DNA of 64,000 bases from Spiroplasma monobiae MQ-1. GTDB taxonomy: Bacteria; Bacillota_I; Bacilli_A; Mycoplasmatales; Mycoplasmataceae. The notes below the pieces were generated by a model. That model was not told the DNA's origin, searched no databases, and saw nothing but the letters and a program-made list of their open reading frames with translations. A program made the translations under genes and the position numbers. Below are positions 23,695 through 34,014 of the stretch, piece by piece (the stretch's first letter is position 1; each line of letters starts with the position of its first letter). The stretch is taken from the NCBI RefSeq assembly GCF_002865545.1, contig NZ_CP025543.1, positions 744,001 to 808,000 of the forward strand, read 5' to 3'.

Positions 23695-24340
23695 TATTTT
23701 TTTCTGTAGAACTATCGAATAAAACTTTTCTGTTTGCATGAATATAAATTCCAGCAGATAAAATTGAAAGTACTGTTGTTATATACATAGGAATCATAAC
23801 AACTTGATTTATTCAACCATATTCAATAAAGTTATCTCAACATTGAGCTCCAAAGAAAAACAAAATTGAAAGTCCAAGCATTTCTGCAGTTGCTCTAATT
23901 CTTCCCATTTGATTTGCAGCCATAACAACTGATGATTTCGCAAGAATTTGTCTAACAACATCGATTATAAAGTCACGACATATTAAAATTACACACATTC
24001 ATATTGGCAAAACACCAAAACAAGCGAAAATAATTAGTACGGCATTTGTAAGTAATTTATCTGCTATTGAATCAAAGAATTTACCAAAATTTGTAACCAT
24101 GTTATATTTTCTAGCGATATATCCATCTAGCATGTCTGTTAAACTAGCTAATATAAATAATATTCCAGCCACCAAATAAGTTCATGGCAAATGATATGAT
24201 CCAATAGCCATCACATTTTTATCTTGTAAAGTTTCAATTCCAGGATAAGAAACCATTGGTGCTGGTGTTATAAGCATCAATACCACAATAATTGGTATTA
24301 AAAGTATTCTAATCAAAGTTATTTTATTTGCCAAATTCAT
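23675..24340 (-). CDS. pgsA: CDP-diacylglycerol-glycerol-3-phosphate phosphatidyltransferase
   Basis: A 221-residue membrane enzyme of the CDP-alcohol phosphatidyltransferase family. The family motif D-G-x2-A-R-x8-G-x3-D-x3-D is complete ([12 protein letters not shown], then [10 protein letters not shown]). It makes phosphatidylglycerophosphate, the precursor of phosphatidylglycerol and cardiolipin, at the membrane. About six hydrophobic segments are seen, and the end is polar ([11 protein letters not shown]). The start [12 protein letters not shown] is typical, with AGGT upstream. It leads a small operon with the dehydrogenase and tsaC. Confidence 0.94.
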
Positions 24341-24442
24341 ACAAATACCTCATTTCAATTAATATTATAATACATCAACTTAACTAACCAAACAAATAAT
24401 ACATATTGTGTTAAAATATTATTCAAGTGGGGATTGTTTTGT

Positions 24443-25183
24443 ATGGGAAATTTTATTTCAGAGAAACTTTATATAGCTCTAGATGAGAGTGGTAAGTTGA
24501 ATAAAAATGATATAGCCAATTATTTTGTTGTTGGTGGGTTTTTATACTCAGATAAAGAAACTGTAAAATCAACTATCAGACAAGTGGAAAACGAAATTAA
24601 AAATAAATACAACATTCCTAAAAATTTTGAATTAAAGGGTAATAAATCAGAAGAAAATGCAACTGTTGATTTCATTAATAGAATATTTGAAGAAATTGGC
24701 GATTTAATTTGTCCAATATTCTCTGTTGTCTCTAGAAAAGAATTAAATGAGCATTTTACAGTTAATGAAATGCTTGCATATGATTTTTTTGTTAATAACC
24801 TTATGGGATTTAATTCAAAATTATTTAAATTTGATGAAAAATGTTCAAATATATTCCTATTGATGGATGAAAGGAACTTGAAAAAGACTGAATACAACCA
24901 GTTAGAAAACCTTTTAAAAACTAATTATATTGAAAAACCATATACTATAAACACTTATTATTTATCAAGTAAAATAACTGATGTTATTAGACTTGCAGAT
25001 ATTTTAGATCATATTGTATATACTTATTACAACAATCCAAACTCTGAAAAAAATAAATTATTTCAAAATAAAATAAATAAGCAAATATTAGAAAGAATAA
25101 AAAATGGGACAATATATTACCCGTTTAAGAAATCATACTTTAAACAACTTAATGCAATGGATAATAATAAAAAGCACGATTAA
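24443..25183 (+). CDS. DUF3800 family protein
   Basis: A 246-residue soluble protein. YIALDESGKLN near the start, FVVGGFLYS, LLMDERN in the middle and DVIRLADILDHIVY near the end match the pattern of DUF3800. The conserved Asp and Glu residues in that family suggest an RNase H-like nuclease fold; activity is not established. Members are often seen in phage, plasmid and defence contexts. Here it stands alone on the plus strand between terminators and opposite-strand genes. ATG 24443 is chosen, with GGGG 10 bases upstream; a TTG three codons earlier is possible. Confidence 0.75.
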   Translation: MGNFISEKLYIALDESGKLNKNDIANYFVVGGFLYSDKETVKSTIRQVENEIKNKYNIPKNFELKGNKSEENATVDFINRIFEEIGDLICPIFSVVSRKELNEHFTVNEMLAYDFFVNNLMGFNSKLFKFDEKCSNIFLLMDERNLKKTEYNQLENLLKTNYIEKPYTINTYYLSSKITDVIRLADILDHIVYTYYNNPNSEKNKLFQNKINKQILERIKNGTIYYPFKKSYFKQLNAMDNNKKHD

Positions 25184-25195
25184 TCGTGCTTTTTA
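25170..25195 (+). terminator. Bidirectional terminator after the DUF3800 gene
   Basis: AAAAAGCACGAT pairs with ATCGTGCTTTTT around TA. It contains the stop codon of the DUF3800 gene and also lies at the end of the convergent gene on the minus strand. Confidence 0.85.
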
Positions 25196-25927
25196 TTATG
25201 CGATAACTTTTGTTTCTTTAAAGACTTGTTGTGAAATCACATTTGAAAAAATCTCAACATTAACTATTAAACCCATAAATTCAGCATTTGCAGAAGATAA
25301 CTTAACAATATCATGAACTCAACCATACTCATCAACCAAAGCATCATACTTAACAAAGTGGTCAAGTCGCTTGATTTCATCCTGTTTTGTTATAACTTCT
25401 TTGGCCAAACCAACTATTTCCCCAATTGTTTCACTTTTTGTTATTCTAACTAAGCAATTAATGAAGTTTGTTACCTTTTCATTATCTATGAATCTAGGAG
25501 ATAGATTTTCATATTTATTTAAGACCTTTTGAGAATTTGCTGTCAATTTTCTAACAACAAATTTTTCATTTAAATCTATTTGGTTACTTTCACTTCCATT
25601 ATGTTTTAAGAAATTTAAATCCTTGAATGATTCTTTTATTTTTCTAAAACCTTCAGTTGCTGAAGATAATAATATTTCTGTACTTGCATAGAACATGTGG
25701 TTCACATCTTCTTTTGTAAGTAAATCTTGATTTTCTTGTCTCAATTCATTTAATTGTTCTATAATTTCATCTATTAAATCAAGATTATTTATACTGATTT
25801 TTTCTAAAAACCCTTCATAATCTATTTTGATTTTTTTGCCATTTAATTCGACACCCTCAAAGCAATCGTCATTAAAATAACAAGCAAGTTCTTCTACAAC
25901 ATTTTTTAAAATCAGGTTGAAATCCAT
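25196..25927 (-). CDS. Hypothetical helical protein downstream of tyrS
   Basis: A 243-residue soluble protein, Asp/Glu- and Lys-rich and apparently largely helical. It has no signal peptide or membrane segment, and no family was recognised. A GGAG ribosome site lies 9 bases before ATG 25925-25927. The last 41 codons follow a TGA (Trp). It begins 12 bases after the tyrS stop, so it is part of the tyrS transcript and ends at the shared terminator. Confidence 0.65.
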
Positions 25928-25939
25928 ATCTTCATTCTC

Positions 25940-27184
25940 CTATATAATTTCTACTACAAAATATTTTTTCTTTCCTTTTTTAATAAAAATAAAGTTATCT
26001 ACTGTAAATAGTTTTTCATCTACAATAGTATTTTCTTCAAATGTGTTATTGTTGTTAATTGAAATAGCTCCTTCATTTAGTAATTCTCTAGCTTCTCTTT
26101 TTGAACTAGCAATTTTTGACTCAACTATAAGATCAATTATTTCTAAGTTTCCTTTTACTTGAATCTTTGGCATTGAATTGATTGTTGCTAGTAATTCACT
26201 TTTATCAAGTTGCATTAAATCCCCACTAAATAGTGCTTCTGTTACCTTTTCAGCTTTTGCCAGACCTTCAGTACCATGAACAAAAGTTGTAACTTCTTGT
26301 GCTAATCTCTTTTGCATTATTCTTTTGAAAGGTTCTTTTGCATGCTCTTCTTTAATTAAGTTAATTTCATCAACTGGAAGAGTTGTTAAAAATTTAAATA
26401 GTTTTTCACAATCTTCATCATCTTGATTAACAAAGAATTGATAAAATTCATACTCACTTGTTTTATCTTTATCTAATCAAATAGCACCAGATTCAGTTTT
26501 CCCAAATTTAACTCCATCTTTTTTAGTTAAAAGATTCATCGTTATTCCACAAGCTTTTGAATTTTCTCTACCAACCCTACTCGCTATATAGTCTGTTCCA
26601 CTTGTTATATTTCCTCACTGATCAGATCCACCAATTTGCATTCAGCATTTTTGATCTTCATATAATCTAAAAAAGTCATACCCCTGAAGCATTGTATATG
26701 AGAATTCAGTAATACTTAAACCTTTCTCAATTCTTGATGCAATATTTTCTTTAGCTAATAAATAAGCCAAGTTAAAGTCTTTCCCGATTTCTCTTAAAAA
26801 ATCAATTAAAGACATTTTTCCTAATCAATCATTGTTATTAATTACATTTATATCTGGTATTAAGAAATTTAATTGTCTTTTTATACCATCGACATTTTTA
26901 CCAACTTGTTCCAAAGTTAACAAACTTCTTTCTTCACTTTTAAAACTAGGGTCTCCAATCATACCTGTTGCTCCACCCAATATTGCAATTGGTGCAAATC
27001 CAAAGTCTTTAAACCTTTTTAGGTTAATGATTTGAATTAAATGTCCAACGTGAAGTGAATCTGCTGTAGGATCAAATCCACAATAAACCCCAGCACCTTC
27101 ATTTTGTGCATTTAATATTTTTTCTTCATTTGTAAATTGTTTTAGCAAATCTCTTTGCTTTAATTCTTCTAAAATGCTACGCAT
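25940..27184 (-). CDS. tyrS: Tyrosyl-tRNA synthetase
   Basis: A 414-residue class I synthetase that charges tRNA-Tyr. Its HIGH-type motif is in CGFDPTADSLHVGHL, its KMSKS-type motif is KFGKTESG, and a C-terminal S4-like RNA-binding domain lies near residues 345-400 (SKREARELLNEGAISIN). Several TGA codons encode Trp. ATG 27182-27184 is chosen with AGGAG 8 bases upstream; a GTG directly before it is also possible. It lies directly behind the YtxH-like gene, with a short overlap region. Confidence 0.96.
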
Positions 27185-27186
27185 CA

Positions 27187-27687
27187 CTATTTCTCCTTAT
27201 TAATAATTGTTGATACTTTTTTTGAGTCTCCAGATTCATAAACATCTTCACTCATACTTATTGATACGTCTTTTACTTTTGAATAAACTTCATCAGCCTT
27301 ATCAATGATATCAACTGTTATCATAGCTAAATCCTTTGCAATTATTTTTACATTGTCTGATTTGGCAACTTCTTGTCCTAATTTGACAGTAGTTTGTCCA
27401 ATTTTTTGTAATGCTTTGAATGCTAATTCTTTGGTTTTAGCAGCATCCAATTCATCGCTTGCATTTCTAATATTTGAAAGTTTCATTTCAATATTCGCAA
27501 CAACTTCATCACTTTCGTTATCTTGAGATTTTTCTCAAGTCTCTTCAATTGTGGATATTAACTTTTTTATTTGTGGTCTATATTTTTTTAAGTAGTCCAC
27601 AAAATCAGATCTTATTTCCACACCTTTTTTAGGAGCTAACATCATCCCAAGAAAAACTCATGAGGCTAATTTTAATAATTTAAACAT
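27187..27687 (-). CDS. YtxH-like protein
   Basis: A 166-residue protein with one short N-terminal hydrophobic segment (LASWVFLGMMLAP, residues 7-19) followed by APKKGVEIR. This matches the LAPKSGKETR-type signature of YtxH proteins. The rest is a long charged helix with repeated Asp, Glu and Lys. YtxH-family proteins are small membrane-associated proteins of unclear role, general-stress linked in Bacillus. The ribosome site is AGGAGG. It follows a DUF948/YtxG-like gene by 14 bases, the same pairing as ytxG-ytxH in Bacillus. Confidence 0.7.
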
Positions 27688-27701
27688 TGTATTCCTCCTG
27701 A

Positions 27702-28052
27702 TTAATCTTCTGAATTTGCAAATTCTCTTAGTTTATCAACCAATTTATAGACAACATCTTTATTTTTAGTTGCAACTTTAACTCATGATTTAACGTTTCT
27801 TTTCGCAAACGCATCAAATATATCCATATAATTTGTTACCCTTGCTACAGTATCGACAGTTGCATTTAACATTTCTGATTTATAAGTTAGATCTTCAAAG
27901 AAATAATCTACTTTTTTAGCTGCAATACCAACTTTTCTTAAAGTAATTATTGTATATAAAGTCAAAATAATAGCTAATGCTAGTAAAACTATTATCATAA
28001 CCGTTTGAGTTGTATTAACTGCATTTGATGCATAAATAAGCGCTAAATTCAT
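27702..28052 (-). CDS. DUF948/YtxG-like membrane protein
   Basis: A 116-residue protein from MNLALIYAS behind AGGAGA. One strong transmembrane helix (residues 20-42, MIIVLLALAIILTLYTII) is followed by an amphipathic helix with regularly spaced Val, Lys and Asp (KVGIAAKKVDYFFEDL), as in DUF948 proteins. The C-terminal region is basic. It precedes the YtxH-like gene in the same transcript. The pair suggests a conserved membrane-envelope module that persists in a cell without a wall. The role is not known. Confidence 0.65.
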
Positions 28053-28121
28053 AAAAAATCTCCTAATAATCACTAAAATTATACAACACTAAGAGGAATT
28101 TTTAGAGATAAATTAGATATT

Positions 28122-28155
28122 AAAAAAACTTGACAACTATTCTTCGTCGTCAAGT
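28122..28155 (-). terminator. Terminator after the coiled-coil gene pair
   Basis: ACTTGAC pairs with GTCAAGT, extended by G-U pairs, and is followed on the minus strand by seven T residues. Confidence 0.75.
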
Positions 28156-28829
28156 ATTCCTAATCTCTCCATTCAATTATTACTTTTCCTTTTGGAAACA
28201 TTCTTTTTGCTCTCTTTTATTTGATTTGTTCAAGATGCTCTATTTTCGTTTCTTAATTGAACTAATTTTCTTGCCCTCTCCGTCTCTGCATTATAGGCGT
28301 TGTTATAAATATGCTTTCTTCTATCTTCTAAAGATATTTTATTTTCACTTAAAACAAGAGTATTAATATCATCATGAATTTTATCAAAGGCATTTAAGTA
28401 TTCTGATTGCATTTCAACTGTTTTCTCTAATTCTCCAGTATTTTCTTTATCAATAAGAGTTCCAATTTTTTTATTTGTTTTTGAAATAAGTCTAGACAAT
28501 TTGATTTCTTCTTTAAGGAGTTTTTTTTCAACTGTTTTTTTCTCTTTTAAATTATCTCTGTATTCAGACCGAACATCCAACATAGTCTTTTCTATTTCTT
28601 TTTGTTGTTCATTACTAAAAGGAAGATTTTTCTTTTTTCTGGGTTTAATAAATGTAGTCTGTGCATCATTTGAAGTTGCAATTTTTCTTTTAGGAACATA
28701 AAAATTGTTGGCCGTTACTTGTGAATTGATTAAACTATTGCTTTGTTTGATTTCATCCAATCTCTTTTTAGCTTGATCGCTTTCCATTTGAGTTTGATCT
28801 ATTGAAATGTCTTTATTTTTTTGGTCCAT
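28137..28829 (-). CDS. Hypothetical charged coiled-coil protein
   Basis: A 230-residue soluble protein of highly charged helix. It begins with MDQKNKDISIDQTQMES, has a basic middle (IKPRKKKNLPFS) and a coiled-coil stretch from about residue 85 to 190 (KKTVEKKLLKEEIKLSRL). The end is acidic, finishing LDDEE. There is no membrane segment or signal peptide and no recognised domain. It lies 11 bases after a second protein of the same kind, so the two probably act together, perhaps in a scaffold or the cytoskeleton; this is inference only. Confidence 0.65.
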
Positions 28830-28840
28830 TTTGAAACCCC

Positions 28841-29767
28841 TTATTTCTTTTTGGTTTGTGTTCTTCTTGGTCTTATTAATTCAGGTTTTCTATCTTGTTT
28901 TTTACTATCTTTCAACAACTTATCAAACTCTTTTAGTTTTTGATCAAGAAATTCTTCTTTCATGACATCACTGAAGAATACTTTTGAATCTATTTCTTGA
29001 ATAGTATTTTCAACTTCTTCTTCTAAATTCTTTAATTTAACTTCTTTTAATTCAAGAAGTTTACTTTTAACTTCCTCTTCTTTTGATTTCTTTTGTGCTT
29101 GAGTTTTAGAAACTGCCAAAAATATGTTTTCTTTTTTTTCTTCCTCTTCATCTAAAGTTTTTTGTTGTATTTCCAATTGTCTTTGTCTATTTCTTTCATC
29201 TCTTTGATTTTGTACCTCTTGAGATAGTCTTCTAACCCTTTCGATTTCAGTTTCGACTGGTTTGGTTGCATTTTTTTCATGAAAGTCTTTTGCTCTTTGT
29301 GCATAACTTACAGATTGTGATTTAACTTTATTAACATCTGTATATAGGTCAGCATCCACTCCACCAGATTTTCTTAATTCTTCAATTTTTTGTAATTTAG
29401 CAATAACAGGGTCATTTTCAAGAATTTCATTTTGAATATCATTAGTCTTTTTTCTTGCACCATCTATTATTGAACCAAGAATTCCTCCAGAAGGTTTTGA
29501 ACTAGATGGTGTTCCTAGTTTTTTTCTAATTTGTGCCAGTTTATCAGAAACAGATTCGCTTTCAACACTTGAACCACCTGATGCATATTGTCTTGAAATA
29601 TCTTCAATAGATATTTTATTAGCTTCTGGATCGTCTGTAAATACTGGTTCCATATTTAAAAGAGGATCATCATTGTAAGTTCAATGATTTGGGGCTCTAT
29701 CTTCATATTTATCTTTAGAATTTTCAGCTTCACTATTTCTTTTGTTTTTTCTTGCAAATAAATTCAT
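28841..29767 (-). CDS. Hypothetical disordered/coiled-coil protein
   Basis: A 308-residue protein from ATG 29765-29767 behind GGGGGC, reading through one TGA (Trp). It starts with a basic segment (NLFARKNKRNSE), then DDP-containing acidic repeats (NDDPLLN, TDDPEAN). A Ser/Gly-rich linker precedes long charged helices with EEEEKK and KSKEEEVKSKLL. The C-terminus is very basic (RPRRTQTKKK). It has no membrane segment or recognised family. The sequence style resembles the middle of the 944-residue protein at 37717-40551, though no direct homology could be shown by eye. Confidence 0.65.
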
Positions 29768-29792
29768 AGTCGGCCCCCTTTTTGATAATTAA

Positions 29793-30836
29793 CTATTTAT
29801 ATTTTATACTTTTTATCTTACTTGAAAAAGTGTTTTCTCTTCCAAATTTTGATTGCTTTTTACCATCAATTAAAACAATATCTCCTGTAAATCCAATTTT
29901 ATTCTTTGTAATTGCATCTCCAACACCATATATATCAACTGGTGCATTATTAATTTCAAAATCTCTAATTTTATCTTCGTTAAAGCCTGAAGAAACTATT
30001 ATTTTTACATTATTATGCCCGCTTTTATCTAACTCTTTTCTAAGCAACTTCACAAGAGTTATGTTCACACCATGTAGTTCATTACTTTTTTCTTTCATAT
30101 TTTGAAGAGATTTATCAACAAGCCCTTGAGATGTATCTAATCTAACTCCATAAATTTCTCCTCTAAAAGCATTGCACACTTTTAAAGCATCATTTAAACA
30201 ATCATTATTGTAATCAATTAGAGCAACAAGGTTATTATTTGGAAATACCTCTTTGTAAGCTTGTGTTGCTTTTATCAAATCCCCATCAAATGATGCTATT
30301 AATGCATGGGGCATTGTTCCATTCAGATTTGATTCTTCTTCTAAAAACTCAAAAGAAGCTTCAGTCACAAGATTTCTTATGCCTCCAACATAAGACGCAT
30401 ATCCGTCAATTTGTTGATTTGTGAAGTAATCCATCCTGTCATTCATATTAATAACAATTTTATTATTAGCTGCTTTTGAAATTTTTCTTGCATTTGTGGC
30501 AATTGTTGATGCTCTAGATAAAATCCCATCAAATAAACCCTCGAAATGTGCAAAATCATTGTATAGGCCTGTTATTTTTAAAACAGGTTCTAATGCATTA
30601 ACAATCTCTCCATCCTCAACTGCCTCAACTTCTAAATTATCTATATTTGAAAGTCTTAAAATTTCTTTAATGACTTCAATTCCACAAACAACTGTATTGT
30701 CTGATCTTTGAAATCATTGCATTGTCACAAGTTGTTTAGGTTTATACTTGTTTAGTATTTCTCTGGTTTTTTTAAAATAGTCTGCTGAATAATAGTTTTC
30801 AAATATTCTAAAATCAATATTAAACTTATTTTTCAT
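29793..30836 (-). CDS. pncB: Nicotinate phosphoribosyltransferase
   Basis: A 347-residue enzyme of NAD salvage that joins nicotinate to PRPP. The phosphate-binding region reads VRLDTSQG, and the barrel end reads KIIVSSGFNEDKI followed by APVDIYGVGDAI, as in the NAPRTase family. GTMPHALIASF is the usual substrate-site block. TGA at 30715 encodes Trp. It starts inside the last codons of ytpR (11-base overlap), so the two genes are translated from one message. For an organism without de novo NAD synthesis this would be the entry point for host nicotinate. Confidence 0.93.
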
Positions 30837-31410
30837 TTAAAACCTCTCATATTGACTTCCCTGTATAAGAATCGTCAACTTCTCATTCCATAATTCCTGG
30901 TTTATTATATTTTTCATCATCAATTTCTAATTCTTTTGATGAGCAAAGCATTCCAAATGAATCAAATCCTTTTAATTTTCCTTGATTAATTTGGCTTCCA
31001 TCGGGCATTCAACTTCCAATTGTTGCCAAAGTTGTATACAAACCTTCTCTGACATTAGAAGCACCACAAATTATTTGAAGGTCTTCTTTTCCTGTTGATA
31101 CTTTACATTTTGATAAGTGAGTATTAGGAATTTTTTCAAACTCCACAACTTTCGCTATTATAAACTGATCTTCAAATTCAATATTTTTGAAGTATTTATT
31201 TAAAAGTGGTTTTATTGCTTCGTGTAATCTTTTGTCTTCTAAAAAGAAATTTTCTTCTGAATGGAATTCAAAAATATTTAACCCCACAACTTCATTATTA
31301 TGAAATAGAATTTCACAATTATTATCTTTTTTAGTTTCTGTTATTTTTTTATTTTCTATTAAAACCCCTAAAGTATTGAAGTTTTTTATGTGTTTTGAAA
31401 ATAATTTCAT
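30826..31410 (-). CDS. ytpR: YtpR-family tRNA-binding-domain protein
   Basis: A 194-residue protein with an OB-fold tRNA-binding domain in its second half (AKVVEFEKIPNTHLSKCKVSTG, then IICGASNVREG and GFDSFGMLCSSKEL). This is the pattern seen in YtpR and in the N-terminus of bacterial PheT. The role of YtpR is not settled; it is thought to bind tRNA. The last part reads through TGA codons (MPDG after Trp; IWEVLNEK). It is divergent from the DegV operon with about 80 bases between them, and overlaps pncB by 11 bases. Confidence 0.88.
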
Positions 31411-31431
31411 ATGAATTACCTCTTATTTCTA

Positions 31432-31460
31432 TTGGAATAATATCAAAACAATTATATAAT
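31432..31460 (+). promoter_or_regulatory. Promoter of the DegV operon
   Basis: TTGGAA (31432-31437), a 17-base spacer and TATAAT (31455-31460) make a near-consensus housekeeping promoter. It lies 30 bases before the first DegV start, which has AGGAGG as its ribosome site. Confidence 0.8.
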
Positions 31461-31490
31461 AATAAAAGTCTTTTATATAGAGGAGGCATT

Positions 31491-32342
31491 ATGAAAATAG
31501 CAATTTTAATTGACTCTTCTTGCGGTATAAAGGATGTAAAAAATTATAAAAATTTGCACCTAGTACCGCTAATGATTACTAAAGAGGATGGACAACAAGT
31601 AGCTGACGATGAGAATTTAAGTAGTGAAGAATTTTATGTATTAAATGATTCACAACTTTTAAAAACATCTCAATCAATCCCTGGTAATGTTATGGGTAAA
31701 TGAGACGATTTATTAAAAGAATATGATGAGGTAATTTGTTTATTACTTTCAAAAGGTCTTTCAGGACAATATAATACTTTTAAGATGTTTTCCCAAGAAG
31801 ATGAATATAAAAATAAAATACATGTAATTGATACAAACGGTGTCAGCATCGTTATAAAACGTCAATTAGAATTAGTTGAAAAACTAATTAAAGAAGGTAA
31901 AAACGGTCAAGAAATTAAAGATATTATGGAAGAACACTACAACAAAACAGTTGGTTATATAATTCCAAAATCTCTTGATCAATTAGTTCGTGGCGGAAGA
32001 ATTAGTAAAGCCGCTGCCGGACTTGCAAAAATCTTAAAAATAACACCAATATTAAAATATGATGGTGAAATTGATAAACAAGATAAAACAAGAACATTTA
32101 AAAAGGCTGTTGAAGAAGTTCTTAATTTATTAAAAGAAAACTATCCAAAAAGCGATATCATAGATATTGCTTATTCTGAAACAGATAATGAAACTTTTAA
32201 TTTAGTTCAAGAACTTATAGAAGATGCTGGCTTAAAAATAGGTTTATTAGAGCAAATGCCGAACACAATCACTTGTCACACAGGTAGAGGAACTTTTGCA
32301 TTTATGCCGTATCAAATTTGAGGAGAGAAATTATGAAAATAG
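31491..32342 (+). CDS. DegV/FakB-like fatty-acid-binding protein 1
   Basis: A 283-residue DegV-family protein. It opens MKIAILIDSSCG, has KTSQSIPG at residues 58-65 (the fatty-acid-head binding TSQ region), LSGQYNT, GGRISKAAAGLAK, and near the end CHTGRGTF. FakB proteins of this family hold a fatty acid for phosphorylation by FakA, so that exogenous fatty acids enter phospholipid synthesis. It reads through TGA at 31701, 32319 and 32334, ending ...WGEKLWK at TAG 32340, and overlaps the next copy by 10 bases. First of four tandem paralogues; residues 139-209 are identical to copy 2. Confidence 0.93.
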
Positions 32343-33184
32343 CTGTGATCACCGACTCATCAAGTGGTGTAAACAAAATTGAGGGATTTAAAGACCTTCA
32401 CTTAGTACCACTTATGATTACAACAGAAGATGGTCAACAAATAGCTGATGATGAAAAGCTAATTGCTGATGATTTTTACAAACTGAATGATTCACAACTT
32501 TTAAAAACATCTCAATCCATTCCTGGAATTATGATGGAAAAATGAGATGAGTTATTAAAAGAATACGATGAAGTAATTTGTTTATTACTTTCAAAAGGTC
32601 TTTCAGGACAATACAATACTTTTAGAATGTTTTCACAAGAAGATGAATACAAAGGAAAAGTACATGTAATTGACACAAATAGTGTAAGTATTATACTTAA
32701 GCGTCAATTGGAATTAACAATTAATTTAATTAACGAAGGAAAAACGGGTCAAGAAATTAAAGATATTATGGAAGAACACTACAACAAAACAGTTGGTTAT
32801 ATAATTCCAAAATCTCTTGATCAATTAGTTCGCGGTGGAAGAATTAGTAAAGCTGCTGCTGGACTTGCAAAAATCCTAAAAATAACACCAATATTAAAAT
32901 ATGATGGTGAAATTGATAAACAAGATAAAACAAGAACATTTAAAAAGGCTGTTGAAGAAGCTCTCACTTTATTGAAAGAGAACTACCCAAACAGCAACAT
33001 TGTTGATATCGCTTATTCAAGAGCTGACGAAGAAACTCTTGAATTGGTTAAAAAGACAGTTTCAGACTGCGGATATGAAATTGGTTTATGAGATGAAATG
33101 CCAAATACAATTACTTGTCACACAGGTAGAGAAACATTTGCATTCATGCCGTATCAAGTTTGAGGGGAAAAATTATGAAAATAG
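32333..33184 (+). CDS. DegV/FakB-like fatty-acid-binding protein 2
   Basis: A 283-residue DegV-family protein, the same length as copy 1 and close to it throughout (MKIAVITDSSSG, KTSQSIPG, LSGQYNT, GGRISKAAAGLAK, CHTGRETF). Over residues 139-209 the protein is identical to copy 1 and the DNA differs at only five synonymous positions, while the flanks differ much more. It overlaps copy 1 by 10 bases and copy 3 by 10 bases. The ribosome site GGAGAGAAA lies inside the end of copy 1. Confidence 0.93.
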
Positions 33185-34002
33185 CAATTATCACAGACTC
33201 ATCTAGTGGAATTCCAAATATAAGTGCTGTAAAAGATTTATTTCTAGTACCACTTATGATCTCTAAAGAAGATGGAAGCCAGGTTGCTGATGACGAATCT
33301 TTTAAGAGTGATGAATTTTATGAACTAAATGATTCACAAATTTTAAAAACTTCTCAATCAGTTCCTGGGATGATGATGAGTAAGTGAGATGAATTGTTGA
33401 AGGAATACGATCAAATAGTTTGTATTTTACTTTCAAAAGGTCTTTCAGGACAATATAATACTTGCAAAATGCTCTCAAAAGAAGATGAGTATAATGGAAA
33501 AGTATTTGTAGCTGATTCAAATGGTGTAAGTACAGTTTTAAGAATCCAAGTAGAATTGGCATTAAAACTTGCAAACGAAGGCAAAACTGGTGAGGAGATA
33601 GAAAAAGCGATTGAAGAATCAAATGATAAATTTAGTCTTTTAATCATTCCTAAATCTCTTGATCAATTAGTTCGTGGTGGAAGAATTAGTAAAGCTGCTG
33701 CTGGGTTAGCAAAGTTTTTAAAAATTACACCTATATTAAGTTATGATGGAAAAATTGATAAACACGGAAAAGAAAGAACTTTCAAAAAGGCGATTGAAGA
33801 ATCAATCAATCACTTAAAAGAATTTGGAAAAAATACTTTTATAGATGTTTCTTATTCAAGAATTGATGCAGAGCATTTGGAAGTGGTTAAAAACCTTATA
33901 AAAGATGCTGGATTTGAAATTAGATTATTTGATGAATTGCCAAATACAGTTATTTGTCACACAGGTAGACAAACAGTTGCTTTGGCAACTTGAAAGAAAT
34001 AG
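33175..34002 (+). CDS. DegV/FakB-like fatty-acid-binding protein 3
   Basis: A 275-residue DegV-family protein, more diverged from copies 1 and 2 but with the same motifs (MKIAIITDSSSG, KTSQSVPG, LSGQYNTC, GGRISKAAAGLAKF, CHTGRQT). It lacks the C-terminal WGEKLWK tail of the first two because it ends at TAG 34000 without overlapping the next gene. Different residues around the acyl pocket (for example SLLIIPKS in place of VGYIIPKS) may mean a different fatty-acid preference; this is inference. Confidence 0.92.
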
Positions 34003-34014
34003 GAGAATATTTAT

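Noticed and set aside
33302-33622. Minus-strand open frame opposite DegV copy 3
   Set aside because: It lies fully within a well-supported plus-strand gene and has low-complexity His/Leu content; no start site.
31491-34002. Repeated DNA in the DegV region as a mobile element or CRISPR-like repeat
   Set aside because: The repeats are coding and paralogous, and there are no terminal repeats or transposase. They are explained by gene duplication and conversion.
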